Source: Phylloscopus collybita (taxonomy: Eukaryota; Chordata; Aves; Passeriformes; Phylloscopidae). Taken from it: a DNA stretch of 64,000 nt. The notes under the pieces were generated by a model. The model was not told the origin of the DNA and made no database searches. It was given only the letters and a program-made list of their open reading frames with translations. A program made the position numbers and the translations under genes. Shown piece by piece: positions 48,815 through 62,237 of this stretch (positions within the stretch are counted from its first letter, which is position 1; every line of letters begins with the position of its first letter). The stretch lies in assembly GCA_027886175.1 (NCBI GenBank), contig JAJNNQ010000095.1, positions 310,001 through 374,000 of the forward strand. The letters run 5' to 3'.

Positions 48815-49760
48815 AACGTGGGGTGGAGACTTTGGTTTCCCCTGGAAAAGGGCCACTATTCATGTCTAATTCTGTGTGCCTGCAGCTGGGATTCTGCGTA
48901 CTAAAATTCCTCTAAAATTCTATACAAATGGGACTATTTCGCAGGTGCAATCCTCCCCCAGTTTGAAGTTTCTCTGCCCTTGTAGTGCCAAAGGGCTCCT
49001 ATAAACTGACATCTGAAACATAGGATGGATAATTTTGTTTCCCATGGAAAAGGGCCACTGTTCATGCCAAATGCTGTGTGCCTGCCACTGGGCGTATGCC
49101 TGCTAAAATTCCATACAAATGAGGATATCTCGCAGATGCAATTTACCACCAGATGGAAGTTTGCCTGCCCTTGTAGTGGCAAAAACCTCCTAAAAACTGA
49201 CATCAGGAACCGGGAGTGGCGACTTTGGTTTCCCATGAAAATGGGCCACTGTTCGTGTGTAATGCTGTCTGCTTGCCACTGGGCTTCTTCCTATTAAAAT
49301 TCCACTAAAATTCCATAGAAATGAGGATATCTCCTAGGTGCAATCCACAACCAGATGGAAGATTCTCTGCCCTTGTAGTACCAAAGCCCTCCTAAAAAAC
49401 TGACATCAGGAACCAGGGGTGCAGACTTTGTTTTCCCATGGAAAAGGGCCAGCGTTCATGTCTAATGCTGTCTGCCTGCCACTGGGCTTCTGCCTGCTGA
49501 AATTCCAAAGATATTTGGAAATCTCTCCGATGCAATCAACCAGCTGATGGAAGTTTGTCTGCCCCTGTAGTGCCAAAGGCCTCCTACAAATTGACATCAG
49601 GAGCCTGGAGTGGAGAATTCGGTTTCCCATGGAAAAGGGCCACCGTTCGTGTCTAATGCTGTCTGCCGGCCACTGGGCTTATGGCTACAGAAATTACATA
49701 CAAATGAGGATATCTCCCAGATACAATATGCCACCAGTTGGAAGTTTGTCTGCTCTTGTA
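48815..49760 (-). repeat. Block R2, second copy of R
   Basis: Matches R1 at offset 6,626 up to about 49760, where it continues 'gctcttgtagttccaaaggc' into 'ctcctagaaacgg' instead of joining a P block. This preserves the unrecombined version of the R boundary seen as a hybrid at 43122. Confidence 0.87.
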
Positions 49761-50202
49761 GTTCCAAAGGCCTCCTAGAAACGGACATCATGAACGTGGG
49801 GTGGAGACTTTGGTTTCCCATGGAAATGGGCCACCGTTGGTGTTTAATGCTGTCTACTTGCCACTGGGCTTCTGCCTACTTTAATTCCACTATAATTCCA
49901 TACAAATGAGGATATCTCCAAGATGCAATATGCCACCAGTCGGAAGTTTGTCTGTTCTTGTAGTGCAAAAGGCCTCCTAAAAGCTGACATCAGGAACCTG
50001 GCCTGGAGACTTTGGTTTCCCCTGGAAAAGGCCGCTATTCATGTCTAATTCTGTGTGCCTGCCGGTGGGATTCGGCGGACTGAAATTCCTCTAAAATTCT
50101 ATAAAATTGAGAATATCTCGCAGGTGCAATCTACTCCCGGTTTGAAGTTTCTCTGCCCTTGTAGTGCCAAAGGGCTCCTATAAACTCTCTTCTTAAACGT
50201 AG
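49761..50202 (-). repeat. Reverse monomers leading to the LTR insertion; start of diverged block R3
   Basis: About two monomers. From about 49990 the sequence resembles the start of R1 and R2 (for example 'agtttgaagtttctctgccc' and 'ccaaagggctcctataaact'), so a third, more diverged R copy begins here and resumes after the LTR. The last six bases (ACGTAG, 50197-50202) are the left target-site duplication. Confidence 0.82.
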
Positions 50203-50570
50203 TGTTGCGGCTTATTCAGCCATCGCCTTGGTGGCCTGGGTTTAATTGAAGACACGACCACCACGAGCTGCGAGCGTGGGGTTCGGGCAAATGACTCAGT
50301 TAACACCAATGTGATGTGTTTGGTCAAAAGCGTTTATTATCTAAAACACAGGGTTTAAGTACCTTCTGGGTTTCGCTACGTCATAGGGGGTCTTACTAGT
50401 TTCTTAAGGGTAGTGGAAAAGTACTGGTATGCAAGGAAAGAGAGAGGGGTCTGTGACCTTGAGATAAAGGTTTTCTCTGGAGAGGGATTTGCCTGGCCCT
50501 GCTTCGCGTTACAACCCGATTCGTCTTCTGCAAACACAGTCTGTCCCTTCCAATTCACATTCTCTCCACA
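50203..50570 (-). mobile_element. Solo LTR of an avian endogenous retrovirus (class II-like), 368 bp
   Basis: This is the only stretch of the array unrelated to the satellite. It starts TG and ends CA on the plus strand and is flanked by the perfect 6-bp duplication ACGTAG (50197-50202 and 50571-50576), as expected for retroviral integration. Read on the minus strand it has LTR layout: a CRE-like TGACGTAG at 50376-50383, a possible TATA-like element near 50351-50363, AATAAA at 50333-50338 followed by ACGC, then a 'CACATTGGTGT' segment like that of avian alpharetrovirus R/U5 regions, and a CGCAACA end. There is no gag, pol or env sequence, so it is a solo LTR left by LTR-LTR recombination. The 60- and 81-residue frames across it are not viral genes. 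Family assignment rests on memory of avian LTRs. Confidence 0.88.
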
Positions 50571-51270
50571 ACGTAGGATGTATAATTTGGTTTCCCGTGG
50601 AATAGGGCACTGTTCATGCCTAATGCTGTGTGCCTGCCACTGGGCATATGCCTGCTAAATCTCCATACAAATGAGCATATCTCGCAGATGCAATTTACCA
50701 CCAGAAGGAAGTTTGCCTGCCCTTGTAGTGGCAAAGGCCTCCTAAAAACTGACATCAGGAACCGGGAGTGGCCACTTTGGTTTCCCATACAAATGGGCCA
50801 CCGTTCGTGTGTAATGCTGTCTGCTTGCCACTGGGCTTCTTCCTATTAAAATTCCACTAAAATTCCATAGAAATGAGGATATCTCCCAGGTGCAATCTAC
50901 AACCAGATAGAAGATTCTCTGCCCTTGTAGTACCAAAGCCCTCCTAAAAAACTGACATCAGGAATCAGGGGTGGAGACTTTGTTTTCCCATGGAAAAGGG
51001 CCAGCGTTCATGTCTAATGCTGTCTGCCTGCCACTGGGCTTCTGCCTGCTGAAATTCCAAAGAAATTGGGAAATCTCTCCGATGCAATCAACCACCTGAC
51101 GGAAGTTTGTCTGCCCCTGTAGTGCCAAAGGCCTCCTACAAATAGACATCAGGAGCCTGGAGTGGAGAATTCGGTTTCCCATGGAAAAGGGCCACCGTTC
51201 GTGTCTAATGCTGTCTGCCGGCCACTAGGCTTATGGCTACAGAAATTACATACAAATGAGGATATCTCCA
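50571..51270 (-). repeat. Remainder of diverged block R3 after the LTR
   Basis: Starts with the right target duplication ACGTAG (50571-50576) and resumes the interrupted monomer ('gatgtataatttggtttccc', equivalent to 'ggatggataattttgtttccc' in R1). It then follows R1 and R2 order, including the characteristic 'gagcctggagtggagaattc' near 51152 and 'gctacagaaattacatac' near 51235. Differences from R1 and R2 are frequent, so this copy separated earlier. Confidence 0.82.
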
Positions 51271-53228
51271 AGATGCAATATGCCACCAGTTGGAAGTTTG
51301 TCTGTTCTTGTAGTGCAAAAGGCCTCCTAAAAACTGACATCAGGAACCTGGCCTGCAGACTTTCATTTCCCCTGGAAAAGGGCCACTATTCATGTCTAAT
51401 TCTGTCTGCCTGCCGCTTGGAATCTGCGTACTAAAATTCGTCTAAAATTCTTTACAAATGAGAATATCTCTCAGGTGCAATCTACCACCACGTGGAAGTT
51501 TGTCTGCTCTTGTAGTGCCAAAGGCCTCCTAAAACATGACATCAGGAACGTGAGGATGGATAATTTGTTTTTCCATGGAAAAGGCCCATTGTTCATGTCT
51601 AATGCTGCTGCCTGCCAGTGGGTATATGCCTACTAAAATTCCATACGTATGAGGATATCTCCCAAATGCAATTTCCCACCAGATGGATGTTTGTCTACAC
51701 TTTTAATGCCAAAGGCCTCCTGAAAACCGACATCAGAAGCCTGGGTTGGAGACTTCGGTTTCCCATGGAAAAGGGCCACCATTTGTGTCTAATGCTCTCT
51801 GCCTGCCACTGGGCTTCTGCCTGCTGAAATTCCATACAAATGAGGATATCTCCCCAATGAAATAAACCAACAGACGGAAGTTTGTCTTCCCATGTACTGC
51901 AAAAGACCTCCTAAAACCTGATATCGGGAACGTAGTGTGGAGACTTTGGTTTCCCATGGAAAAAGACCACTGTTCCTGTCTAATGCTGTCTGCCTGGTAC
52001 AGTGGTTATGACTGCTGAAGTTCCATAAAAATGAGGATATCTCTGCGATGCAATCAACCACAAGATAGAAGTATGTCTGCCCTTGTAGTACCAAAGGCCT
52101 CCTACAAACTGACATCAGGAACGTGAGATGGAGACTTTGGTTTCCCAAGGAAATGGGCCACCGTTTGTGTCTAATGCTCTCTGCCAGCCACTTGGCTTAT
52201 GCCTACTAGAATTCCAATAAAATTCTCTACAAATGAGGATATCTCCCAGGTGCAATCTACCACCTGACGGAAGTTTGTCTGCCCTTGTAGTTCCAAAGGC
52301 CTCCTACAAACTGACATCAGGAACGTGAGGTGGAGACTTTGGTTTCCAATGGAAAAGTTCCACTGTTCGTGTCTAATGCTGTCTGCCTGCCACTGAGCTT
52401 CTGCCTGTTGAAATTCCATACAAATGAGGATATCTCCTCGATGCAATCAACCACCAGACGGAACGTGGTCTGCCTTTGTACTGCCAAAGGCCTCCTTCAA
52501 ACTGACATCAGGAACCTGGGGTTGAGACTTTGGTTTCCCATGGAAAAGGGCCACCGTTCGTGTCTAATGCTGTCTGCTTGCCACTGGGATTATGGCTACT
52601 AAAAGTACATACAAATGAGGCTATCTCCCAGATGCAATATGCCACCAGATGGAAGTTTGTCTGCTCTTGCAGTGCCAAAGGCCTCCTTCAAACTGACATT
52701 CGGAACCTGGCCTGGAGACTTCGGTTTCCTATGGAAAAGGCTCACCGTTTATGTTTAATGCTGTCTGTCTGCCACTGGGCTTCTGAGTACTAAAATACCA
52801 CTAAAATTCCGTACAAATGAGGACATCTCCGAGGTGCAATCTACCGCCAGATGGAAATTTGTCTGCCAGTGTAGCGCCAATGGCCTCCTAAAAACTGACA
52901 TCAGGAACATAGGATGCATAATTGGTTTTTCCATGGAAAAGGGCAACCGTTCGTGCCTAATGCTGTCTGCCTGCCACTGGGTTACGCCTGCTGAAATTCC
53001 TCACAAATGAGGCTATCTCCAAGATAGAATCTACCACCAGTTCGAAGTTTGTTTGCCCTTGTAGTGCCAAAGGCCTCCTAAAAACTGACATCAGGAAGGT
53101 GGGGTGGAGACTTCGGTTTCCCATGAAAAAGGTCCACCGTTCGTGTCCTATGCTGTCTGCCTGCCACTGATCTTCTGCCTGCTGAAATTCCATACAAATG
53201 AGGATATCTCCTCAATGCAATCAACCAC

Positions 53229-54730
53229 CAGACGGAACTTTGTCTGCCCTTGTAGTGCCAAAGGCCTCCTACAAACTGACATCAGGAACCTGGAGTGGAG
53301 ACTTTGGTTTCCCATGGAAATGGGACAGCGTTCGTGTCTAATGATGTTTGCCTGCCACAAGGCTTCTGCCTATTAAAATTCCAATAAAATTCTATACTAT
53401 TGAAGATGTTTCTCACGTGCAATCTACCACCAAATGGAAGTTTGTCTCCCCCTGTAGAGCAAAAGGCTTCCTACAAATTGACATCAAGAAGCTGGGGTGG
53501 AGACTTTGGTTTCCCATGGCAAAGGGCCACGGTTCCTGTCTAATGCTGTCTGCCTGCCACTGGGCTTATGGCTACTAAAATTACATACAAATGAGGATAT
53601 CTCCCAGATGCAATATGCCACCAGTTGGAAGTTTGTCTCGTCTTGTAGTGCCAGAGGCCTCCTAGAAAATGACATCAGGAACCTGGGGTGGAGACTTTGG
53701 TTTCCCATGGAAATGGGCCACTATTCATGTCTAATTCTGTCTGCCTGCCGCTGGGATTCTGCCTACTAAAATTCCTCTAAAATTCCATACAAATGCGAAT
53801 ATCTCCCAGGTGCAAACTAACACCAGATGGAAGTTTCTCTGCCCTTATGTTTCCAAAGGCCTCCTACAAACTGCCATCAGAAACCTAGGGTGGAGACTTT
53901 GGTTTCCCATGGAAAAGGACCACCGTTCCTGTCTAATGCTGTCTGCCTGGCACTGTGGTTATGACTGCTGAAGTTCCATACAAATGAGGATATCTCCCAG
54001 ATGCAATATGCCACCAGATGGAAGTTTGTCTGCTCTTGCAGTGCCAAAGGCCTCCTTTATACTGACATTCGGAACCTGGCGTGGAGACTTTGGTTTCCTA
54101 TGGAAAAGGCCCACCGTTCATGTTTAATGCTCTCTGTCTGCAACTGGGCTTCTGAGTACTAAAATAACACTAAAATTCCATACAAATAAGGACATCTCCG
54201 AGGTGCGATCCACCACGAGATTGAGGTTTGTCTGCCCTTGTAGTGCCAAAGGCCTCCTACAAACTGACATCAGGAGCCTGGGTTGGAGACTTTGTTTTCC
54301 CATGGAAAAGGGCCACCGTTCGTGTCTAATGCTGTCTGCCTGCCACTGGGCTTCGATCTGCTGAAATTCCATACAAATGTGGATATCTTCCCGATGCAAT
54401 CAACCACCAGACGGAAGTTTTTCTGCCCTTGTACTGTCAATGGCCTACTAAAACCTGACATCGGGAACGTGGTGCGGAGACTTTGGTTTCCCTAGGAAAA
54501 GGACCACCGTTCCTGTCTAATGCTGTCTGCCTGGCACTGTGGTTATGACTGCTGAAGGTCCATACAAATGAGGATATCTCCCAGGAGCAATCTACCACCA
54601 GGTGGAAGTTTGTCTACCCTTGTACTGCCGAAGGCCTCCTAGTAACGGACATCAGGAACGTGGGGTGGAGACTTTGGTTTCCCATAAAAATGGGCCACAG
54701 TTCGTGTCTAATGCTGTCTGCCTGCCACTG
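53229..54730 (-). repeat. Duplicated satellite block D1
   Basis: About eight monomers matching 62238-63935 with scattered differences. Landmarks are 'gggacagcgttcgtgtctaa' followed by an unusual 'tgatgtttgcctgccac', and 'gcaaagggccacggttcctg'. It lacks one monomer (about 202 bp) that is present in the second copy. Confidence 0.78.
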
Positions 54731-57700
54731 GGCTTCTACCTGCTGAAGTTCCATACAAATGAGGATATCTCAACGATGCAATCAACCACCAGACGGAAGT
54801 TTGTCTACCTTTGTAGTGTCAAAGGCCTCCTAGAAACGGACATCAAGAACGTGGGGTGGAGACTTTGGTTTCCCATAAAAATGGGCCATTGTTCGTGTCT
54901 AATGCTGTCTGCCTGCCACTATGCTTCTTCCTACTAAAATTCCACTAAAACTCCATAGAAATGAGGATATCTCCCAGGTGCAATCTACAACCAGATGGAA
55001 GTTTCTCTGCCCTTATATTGGAAAACGCCTCCTACAAAGTGACATCAGCAACATGGGGTGGAGATTTTGGTTTCCCATGGAAAAGGGCCACTGTTCGTGT
55101 CTAATGCTGTCTGCCTGCCACTGGAGTTATGCCTACTGAAATTCCTCACAAATGAGGATATTTCCCAGATGGAATCTCCCACCAGTTGGAAGTTTGTTTG
55201 CCCTTCTAGTGCCAAAGGCCTCCTAAAAACTGACATCAGGAACCTGGGTTGGAGACTTTGGTTTCTCATGGAAATGGGCCACCGTTCGTGTCTAATAATG
55301 TCTGTCGGCCATTGGGCTTCTACCTACGAAAATTCCACTGAAATTCCATACAAATGAAGACATCTCCCGGGTGCAGTCTACCGCCAGATATAAGTTTTTC
55401 TGCCCTTGTATTTCCAAAGGCCTTCTATAAACTGACATGAGGAGCCTGGAGTGGAGACTTTGGTTTCCCATGGATATGGGCCAGCGTTCGTGTGTAAAGC
55501 AGTCTGCCTGCTGCTGGATTTCTGCCTACTTTAATACCACTGAAATTCCATAAAAATGAGGATATCTCCCAGGTGCAATCTACCACCAGACGGAAGTTTT
55601 TCTGCCCTTGTACTTCCAAAGGCCTCTTACAAACTAGTATCAGGAACGTGGGGTAGAGACTTCGGTTTCCCATGGAAAAGGACCACCGTTTGTGTCTAAT
55701 GCTGTCTGCCTGCCACTGGGGTTATGCCTGCTGAAATTCCTCACAAATGAGGATATCTCCCGCACGGAATCTACCACCAGTTGGAAGTTTATCTGCCCTT
55801 GTAGTGCCAAAGGCCTCCTACAAACTGACATCAGGCACGTGAGATGGAGACTTTGGTTTCCCAAGGAAATGGACCACAGTTCGTGTCTAATGCTGTCTGC
55901 GAGACACTGGGCTTATGCCGACTAAAATTCCACTAAAATTCTATACAAATGAGGATGTCTCCCAGGTGCAATCTACCACCAGATGGAAGTTTGCCTGCCC
56001 CTGAAGAGCCAAAGGCTTCCTACAAATTTACATCAAGAACCTGAGGCAGAGACTTTGGTTTCCCATGGAAAAGGGCCACCGTTCGCGTCTAATGCTGTCT
56101 GCCTGCCACTGGGCTTCTGCCTGCTGAAATTCCATACAAATGAGGGTATCTCCTAGATTCAATCAAACACAAGACGGAACTTTGTCTGCCCTTGTAGTGC
56201 CAAAGGCCTTTTACAAAATGACACCCGGAACCCGGAGTGGAGGTTTTGGTTTCCCATGGAAATGGGCCATTGTTCGTGTCTAATGCTGTCTGCCTGCCAC
56301 TGGGTTTCTTCCTACTAAAATTCCACAAAAATTCCATAGAAATGAGGATATCTCCCAGGTGCAATCTACAACCAGATGGAAGTTTTTCTGCCCTTATATT
56401 GGAAAACGCCTCCTACAATGAGACATCAGCAACGTGGGGTGGAGATTTTGGTTTCCCATGGAAATGGGCCACTGTTCGTGTCCAATGCTGTCTGCGTGCC
56501 ACTTGGCTTCTGCCTTCTGAAATCCCATACAAATGAGCATATCTCGCCGATGCAATCAACCACCAGATGGAAGTTTGTCTGCCCTTTTAATGCCAAAGGC
56601 CTCCTACAAACTGACATGAGGAGCCTGGGTTGGAGACTTTGGTTTCCCATGGATATTGGCCAGCGTTCGTGTGTAATGCTGTCTGCCTGCCGCTGGACTT
56701 CTGCCTACTAAAATACCACTAAAATTCCATACAAATGGCGATATCTCCCAGGTCCAATCTACCACCAGATGGAAATTTTTCTGCCCTTGTAGTTCCATTC
56801 GCCTCTTAATGACTGACATCAGGAACGTGGGATGGAGACTTTGGTTTCCCATGGAAAAGGGCACCGTTCGTGTCTAATGCTATCTGCCTGCCACTGGGGT
56901 TATGCCTTCTGAAATTCCACACAAATGAGGATATCTCCCAGGTGCAATCTACCACCAGATGGAAGTTTGTCTGCCCTTGTAGTTCCAAAGCCCTCCTACA
57001 AACTGACATCAGGAACGTGAGGTGGAGACTTTGGTTTCCCATGGAAAAGGTCCATTGTTCGTGTCTACTGCTGTCTGCCTGCCACTGGGCTTATGCCTAC
57101 TAAAATTCCACTAAAATTCTATACAAATGAGGATATCTCCCAGGTGCAATCTACCACCAGATAGAAGTTTGTCTGCCCTTGTAATTCCAAAGGCCTCCTA
57201 CAAATTGTCATCAGGAACCTGGGGCGGAGACTTTGGTTTCCCATGGAAAAGGGCCACCGTTCGTGTCTAATGCTGTCTGCCTGCCACTGGGCTTATGGGT
57301 ACTAAAATTACATACAAATGTGGATATCTCCCAGATGCAATATGCCACCAATTGGAAGTTTGTCCCCTCTTGTAGTGCCAGAGGCCTCCTAGAAAATGAC
57401 ATCAGGATCATGGTTTGGAGACTTTGGTTTCCTATGGAAATGGGCCACTATTCATGTCTAATTCTGTCTACATGCTGCTGGGATTCTGCCTACTAAAATT
57501 CCACTAAAATTCCATAAAAATGAGTATATCTCCCAGCTACAACCTAACACCAGATGGAAGTTTCTCTGCCCTTGTATTTCCAAAGGCCTCCTACAAACTG
57601 CCATCAGGAACCTAGGGTGGAGACTTTGGTTTCCCATGGAAAAGGTCCATTGTTCGTGTCTAATGCTGTCTGCCTGCCACTGGGCTTCTGCCTGCTGAAA

Positions 57701-60700
57701 TTCCATACAAATGAGGATATCTCCTCGATGCAATCAACCACCAGATGGAACTTTGTCTGCTCTTGTAGTGCCAAAGGCCTCCTACAAACTCACATCCGGA
57801 ACCTGGAGTGGAGACTTTGGTTTCCCATGGAAATGGGCCAGCGTTCGTGTCTAATGACTTGCGTCTACCACTAGGCTTCTGCCTATTAAAATCCCACTAA
57901 AATTCCATACAAATGAGGATGTCTCCCAGGTGCAATCTACCACCAGATGGAAGTTTGTCTGCCTCTGTAGTGCCAAATGCCTCCTAAAAACTGACGTCAG
58001 GAATGTGGGGTGGAGACTTTGGTTTCCCATGGAAAAGGGGCACCGTTCGTGTCTAATGCTGTCTGCCTGTCACTGGTGTTATGCCTGCTGAAATACCTCA
58101 CAAATGAGGATATCTCCCAGATGCAATATGCCAGCAGTTGGAAGTTTGTCTCCTCCTGTAGTGCCAGAGGTCTCCTAAAAATTGACATCAGGAACGTGGG
58201 GTGGAGACTTTGTTTTTCCATGGAAAGAGGCCACCGTTCGTGTCTAATGCTGTCTGCCTGCCAGTGGGCATATGCCTACCAAAGTTCCATACATATGAGG
58301 ATATCTCCCAAATGCAATTTCCCACCAGATGAAAGTTTGTCTGTCCTTTTAATGCCAAAGGCCTCCTACAAACTGACATGAGGAGCCTGGGTTGGAGACT
58401 TTGGTTTCCCATGGATATTGGCCAGCGTTCGTGTGTAATGCTGTCTGCCTGCCGCTGGACTTCTGCCTACTAAAATTCCACTAAAATTCTATGCAAATGA
58501 GGATATCTCCCAGGTGCAATCTACCACCAGATGGAAGTTTGTCTGCCCTTGTAGTTCCAAAGGCCTCCTACAAACTGACATCAGGAACGTGAGGTGGAGA
58601 CTTTGGTTTCCCATGGAAAAGGTCCATTGTTCATGTCTAATGCTGTCTGCGTGCCACTGGGCTTCTGCCTGCTGAAATTCCATACAAATGAGGATATCTC
58701 CTCGATGCAATCAACCAACAGACGGAACTTTGTCTGCCCTTCTAGTGCCAAACGCCTCCTTCAAACTGACATCAGGATCCTGGATTGGAAACTTTGGTTT
58801 CCAATGGAAATGGCCCAGCGTTCGTGTCTAATGATGTGTGCCTGCCACGAGGCTTCTGCCTATTAAAATTCCACTAAAATTCCATACAAATGAGGATGTC
58901 TCCCATGTGCAATCTACCACCAGATGGAAGTTTGTCTGCCCCTGTAGAGCCAAAGGCCTCCTACAAATTGACATCAGGAACCTGGGGCGGAGACTTTGGT
59001 TTCCCATTGAAAAGGACCACCGTTCCTTTCTAATGCTGTCTGCCTGGCAGTGTGGTTATGACTGCTGAAGTTCAATACAAATGAGGATATCTCCCAGGTG
59101 CAATCTACCACCAGGTGGACGTTTGTTTGCCCTCCTTGTGCCAAAGGCCTCGTAAAAACTGACATCAGGAACGTGGGGTGGAGACCTTGGTTTCCCAAGG
59201 TAATGGGCCACCGTTTGCGGCTAATGCTGCCTGCCAGCCACTGGGCTTATGCCTACTAAAATTCCACTAAAATTCTACACAAATGAGGATATCTCCCAGG
59301 TGCAATCTATAACCAGATGGAAGTTTGTCTGCCCTTGTAGTTCCAAACGCCTCCTAAAAACTGAAATCAGGAACGTGGGTTGGAGACTTCTTTCTCCCAT
59401 GGAAATGGGCCACCGTTTGTGTCTAATGCTATGTGCCTGCCACTGGGCTTCTTCCTACTAAAATTCCACTAAAATTCCATAGAAATGAGGATATCTCCCA
59501 GGTGCAATCTACCACCAGATGGAAGTTTCTCTGCCCTTATATTAGAAAACGCCTCCTACAAAGTGACATCAGCAACGTGGGGTGGAGGTTTTGGTTTCCC
59601 ATGGAAAAGGTCCATTGTTCGTGTCTAATGCTGTCTGCCTGTCACTGGGGTTATGCCTGCTGAAATTCCTCACAAATGAAGATATCTCCCAGATGCAATA
59701 TGCCAGCAGTTGGAAGTTTGTCTCCACTTGTAGTGCCAGAGGCCTCCTAAAAACAGACATTAGGAACGTGGGTTGGAGGCTTTGTTTTCCCATGGAAAAG
59801 AGGCCACCGTTCGTGTCTAATGCTGTCTGCCTGCCAGTGGGCATAAGCCTACCAAAGTTCCATACATATGAGGATATCTCCCAAATGCAATTTCCCACCA
59901 GATGGAAGTTTGTCTGCCCTTGCAGTTCCAAACGCCTCCTAAAAACTGAAATCAGGAACGTGGGTTGGAGACTTTCTTCTCCCATGGAAATGGGCCAGCG
60001 TTCGTGTCTAATGATGTGTGCCTGCCACTAGGCTTCTGCCTATTAAAATTCCACTAAAATTCCATACAAATGAGGATGTCTCCCAGGTGCAATCTACCAC
60101 CAGATGGAAGTTTGTGTGCCCATTTAGAGCCAAAGGCTTCTTACAAACTGACATCAGGAACGTGCGGTGGAGACTTTGGTTTCCCATGGAAATAGGCCAG
60201 CGTTTGTGTATAATGCTATGTGCCTGCCACTGGGCTTATGCCTAGTAAAATCCCATACAAATGAGGATATCTCCCAGATGGAGTCTACCACCAGTTGAAA
60301 GTTTGTCTGCCCTTGTAATACCAACGGCCTCCTACAAATTGACATCAGGAATCTGGAAAGGACGCTTTGGTTTCCCATGGAAAAGGGCCACCCTTGGTGT
60401 TTAATGCTGTCTGCCTGCCAGTGGGCATATGCCTACTAAAATTCCCTACAAATGAGGATATCTCCCAAATGCAATTTCCCACCAGATGGAAGTTTGTCTC
60501 TCCGTTTAATGCCAAAGTCCTCCGACAACCTGACATCAGGAATGTGGGATGGAGACTTTGGTTTCCCTAGGAAACGGGCCACTGTTCCTGTCTAATTCTC
60601 TCTGCCTTCCGCTGGGATTCTGCCTACTAACATTCCACTAAAATTCCATAGAAATGAGGATATCTCCCAGGTGCAATCTACAACCAGATGGAAGTTTCTC

Positions 60701-62237
60701 TGCCCTTATATTGGAAAACGCCTCCTACAAAGTGACATTTGCAACATGGGGTGGAGATTTTGGTTTCCCATGGAAAAGGGCCACTCTTTGTGTCTAATGC
60801 TGTCTACCTGTCACTGGGGTTATGCCTGTTGAAATTCCTCACAAATGAGGATATCTCCCCGGTGCAATCAACCACCAGATGGAAGTGTGTCTGCCCTTGT
60901 AGTGCCAAAAGCCTCCTTCAAACTGACATCAGGAACATAGTATAGATAATTTGTTTTTCCATGGAAAAGGGCCACCGTTCCTGTCTAATGCTGTCTGCCT
61001 GGCACTGTGGTTATGACTGCTGAAGTTCCTCACAAATGAGGATATCTCCCACACGGAATCTACCACCAGTTGGAAGTTTGTCTGCCCTTGTAGTGCCAAA
61101 GGACTCCTAAAAACTGACATCAGGAACAAGGGGTGGAGACATTGTTTTCCCATGGAAATGGACCACCGTTCGTGTCTAATGCTGTCTGCCTGCCACTGGG
61201 GTTTTGCCTACTAAAATTCCACTAAAATTCTATTCAAATGAGGATATCTCCCAGGTGCAATCTACCACCAGATGGAAGTTTGTCTGCCCTTGTAGGTCCT
61301 AAGGCCTCCTACAAACTGACATCAGGAACGTGAGATGGAGACTTTGGTTTCCCATGGAAAAGGTCCATTGTTCGTGTCTAATGCTGTCTGCCTGCCAATG
61401 GGTTCCTGCCTGATGAAATTCCATACAAATGAGGATATCTCCTCGATGCAATCAACCACCAGACGGAACTTTGTCGGCCCTTGTAGTGCCAAAGGCCTCC
61501 TACAAACTGACACCAGGAACCTGGAGTGGAAACTTTGGTTTCCATGGAAAAGGGCCACCGTTCTTCTCTGATGCTGTCTGCTGGCCACTCGGCTTCTGCA
61601 TACTAAAATTCCAATAAAATTCCATACAAATAAGGATATCTCCATGATGGAATATACAACGAGATGGAATTTTGTAGACCTTGTAGTCCAAAGGCCTCCT
61701 GCAAACTGACATCAGGAACGTGGGGTGGAGACTTTGGTTTTCCAAGGAAAAGGTCCACCGTTCCTGTCTAATGCTGTCTGCCTGTCACATGGCTTATGGC
61801 TGCAAAAATTGCATACAAATGAGGATATCTCCCAGGTGCAATCTACCACCAGTTGGAAGTTTTTCTAACCTTGTAGTGCCAAAGGCCTCCTACCAACTGA
61901 CATCAGAAGACTGGGGTAGAGACCTTCGTGTCCCATGAAAAAGAGGCACCGTTTGTGTTTTATGCTCTCTGCCGATCATTTGGATTCTGCCTACTAAAAT
62001 TGCACTAAAATTCCATGCAAATGAGGATATCTATCACGTGCAATCTACCACCAGTTGGAAGTTTGTCTACCCTTATAGTGCCAAAAGCCTCGTATAAATT
62101 ATCATCAGGAATGTGGGGTGGAGACTTTGGTTTCCCATGAAAAAGCCACCGTTCGTGTCTAATGCTGTCTGCCTGCCACTGGGGTTATGACTGCTGAAGT
62201 TCCATACAAATGAGGATATCTCCCAGATGCAATATGC

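Noticed and set aside
50376..50658. 81- and 60-residue frames across the LTR as possible retroviral gene remnants
   Set aside because: They lie within the LTR and adjoining satellite; no gag, pol or env similarity is seen.
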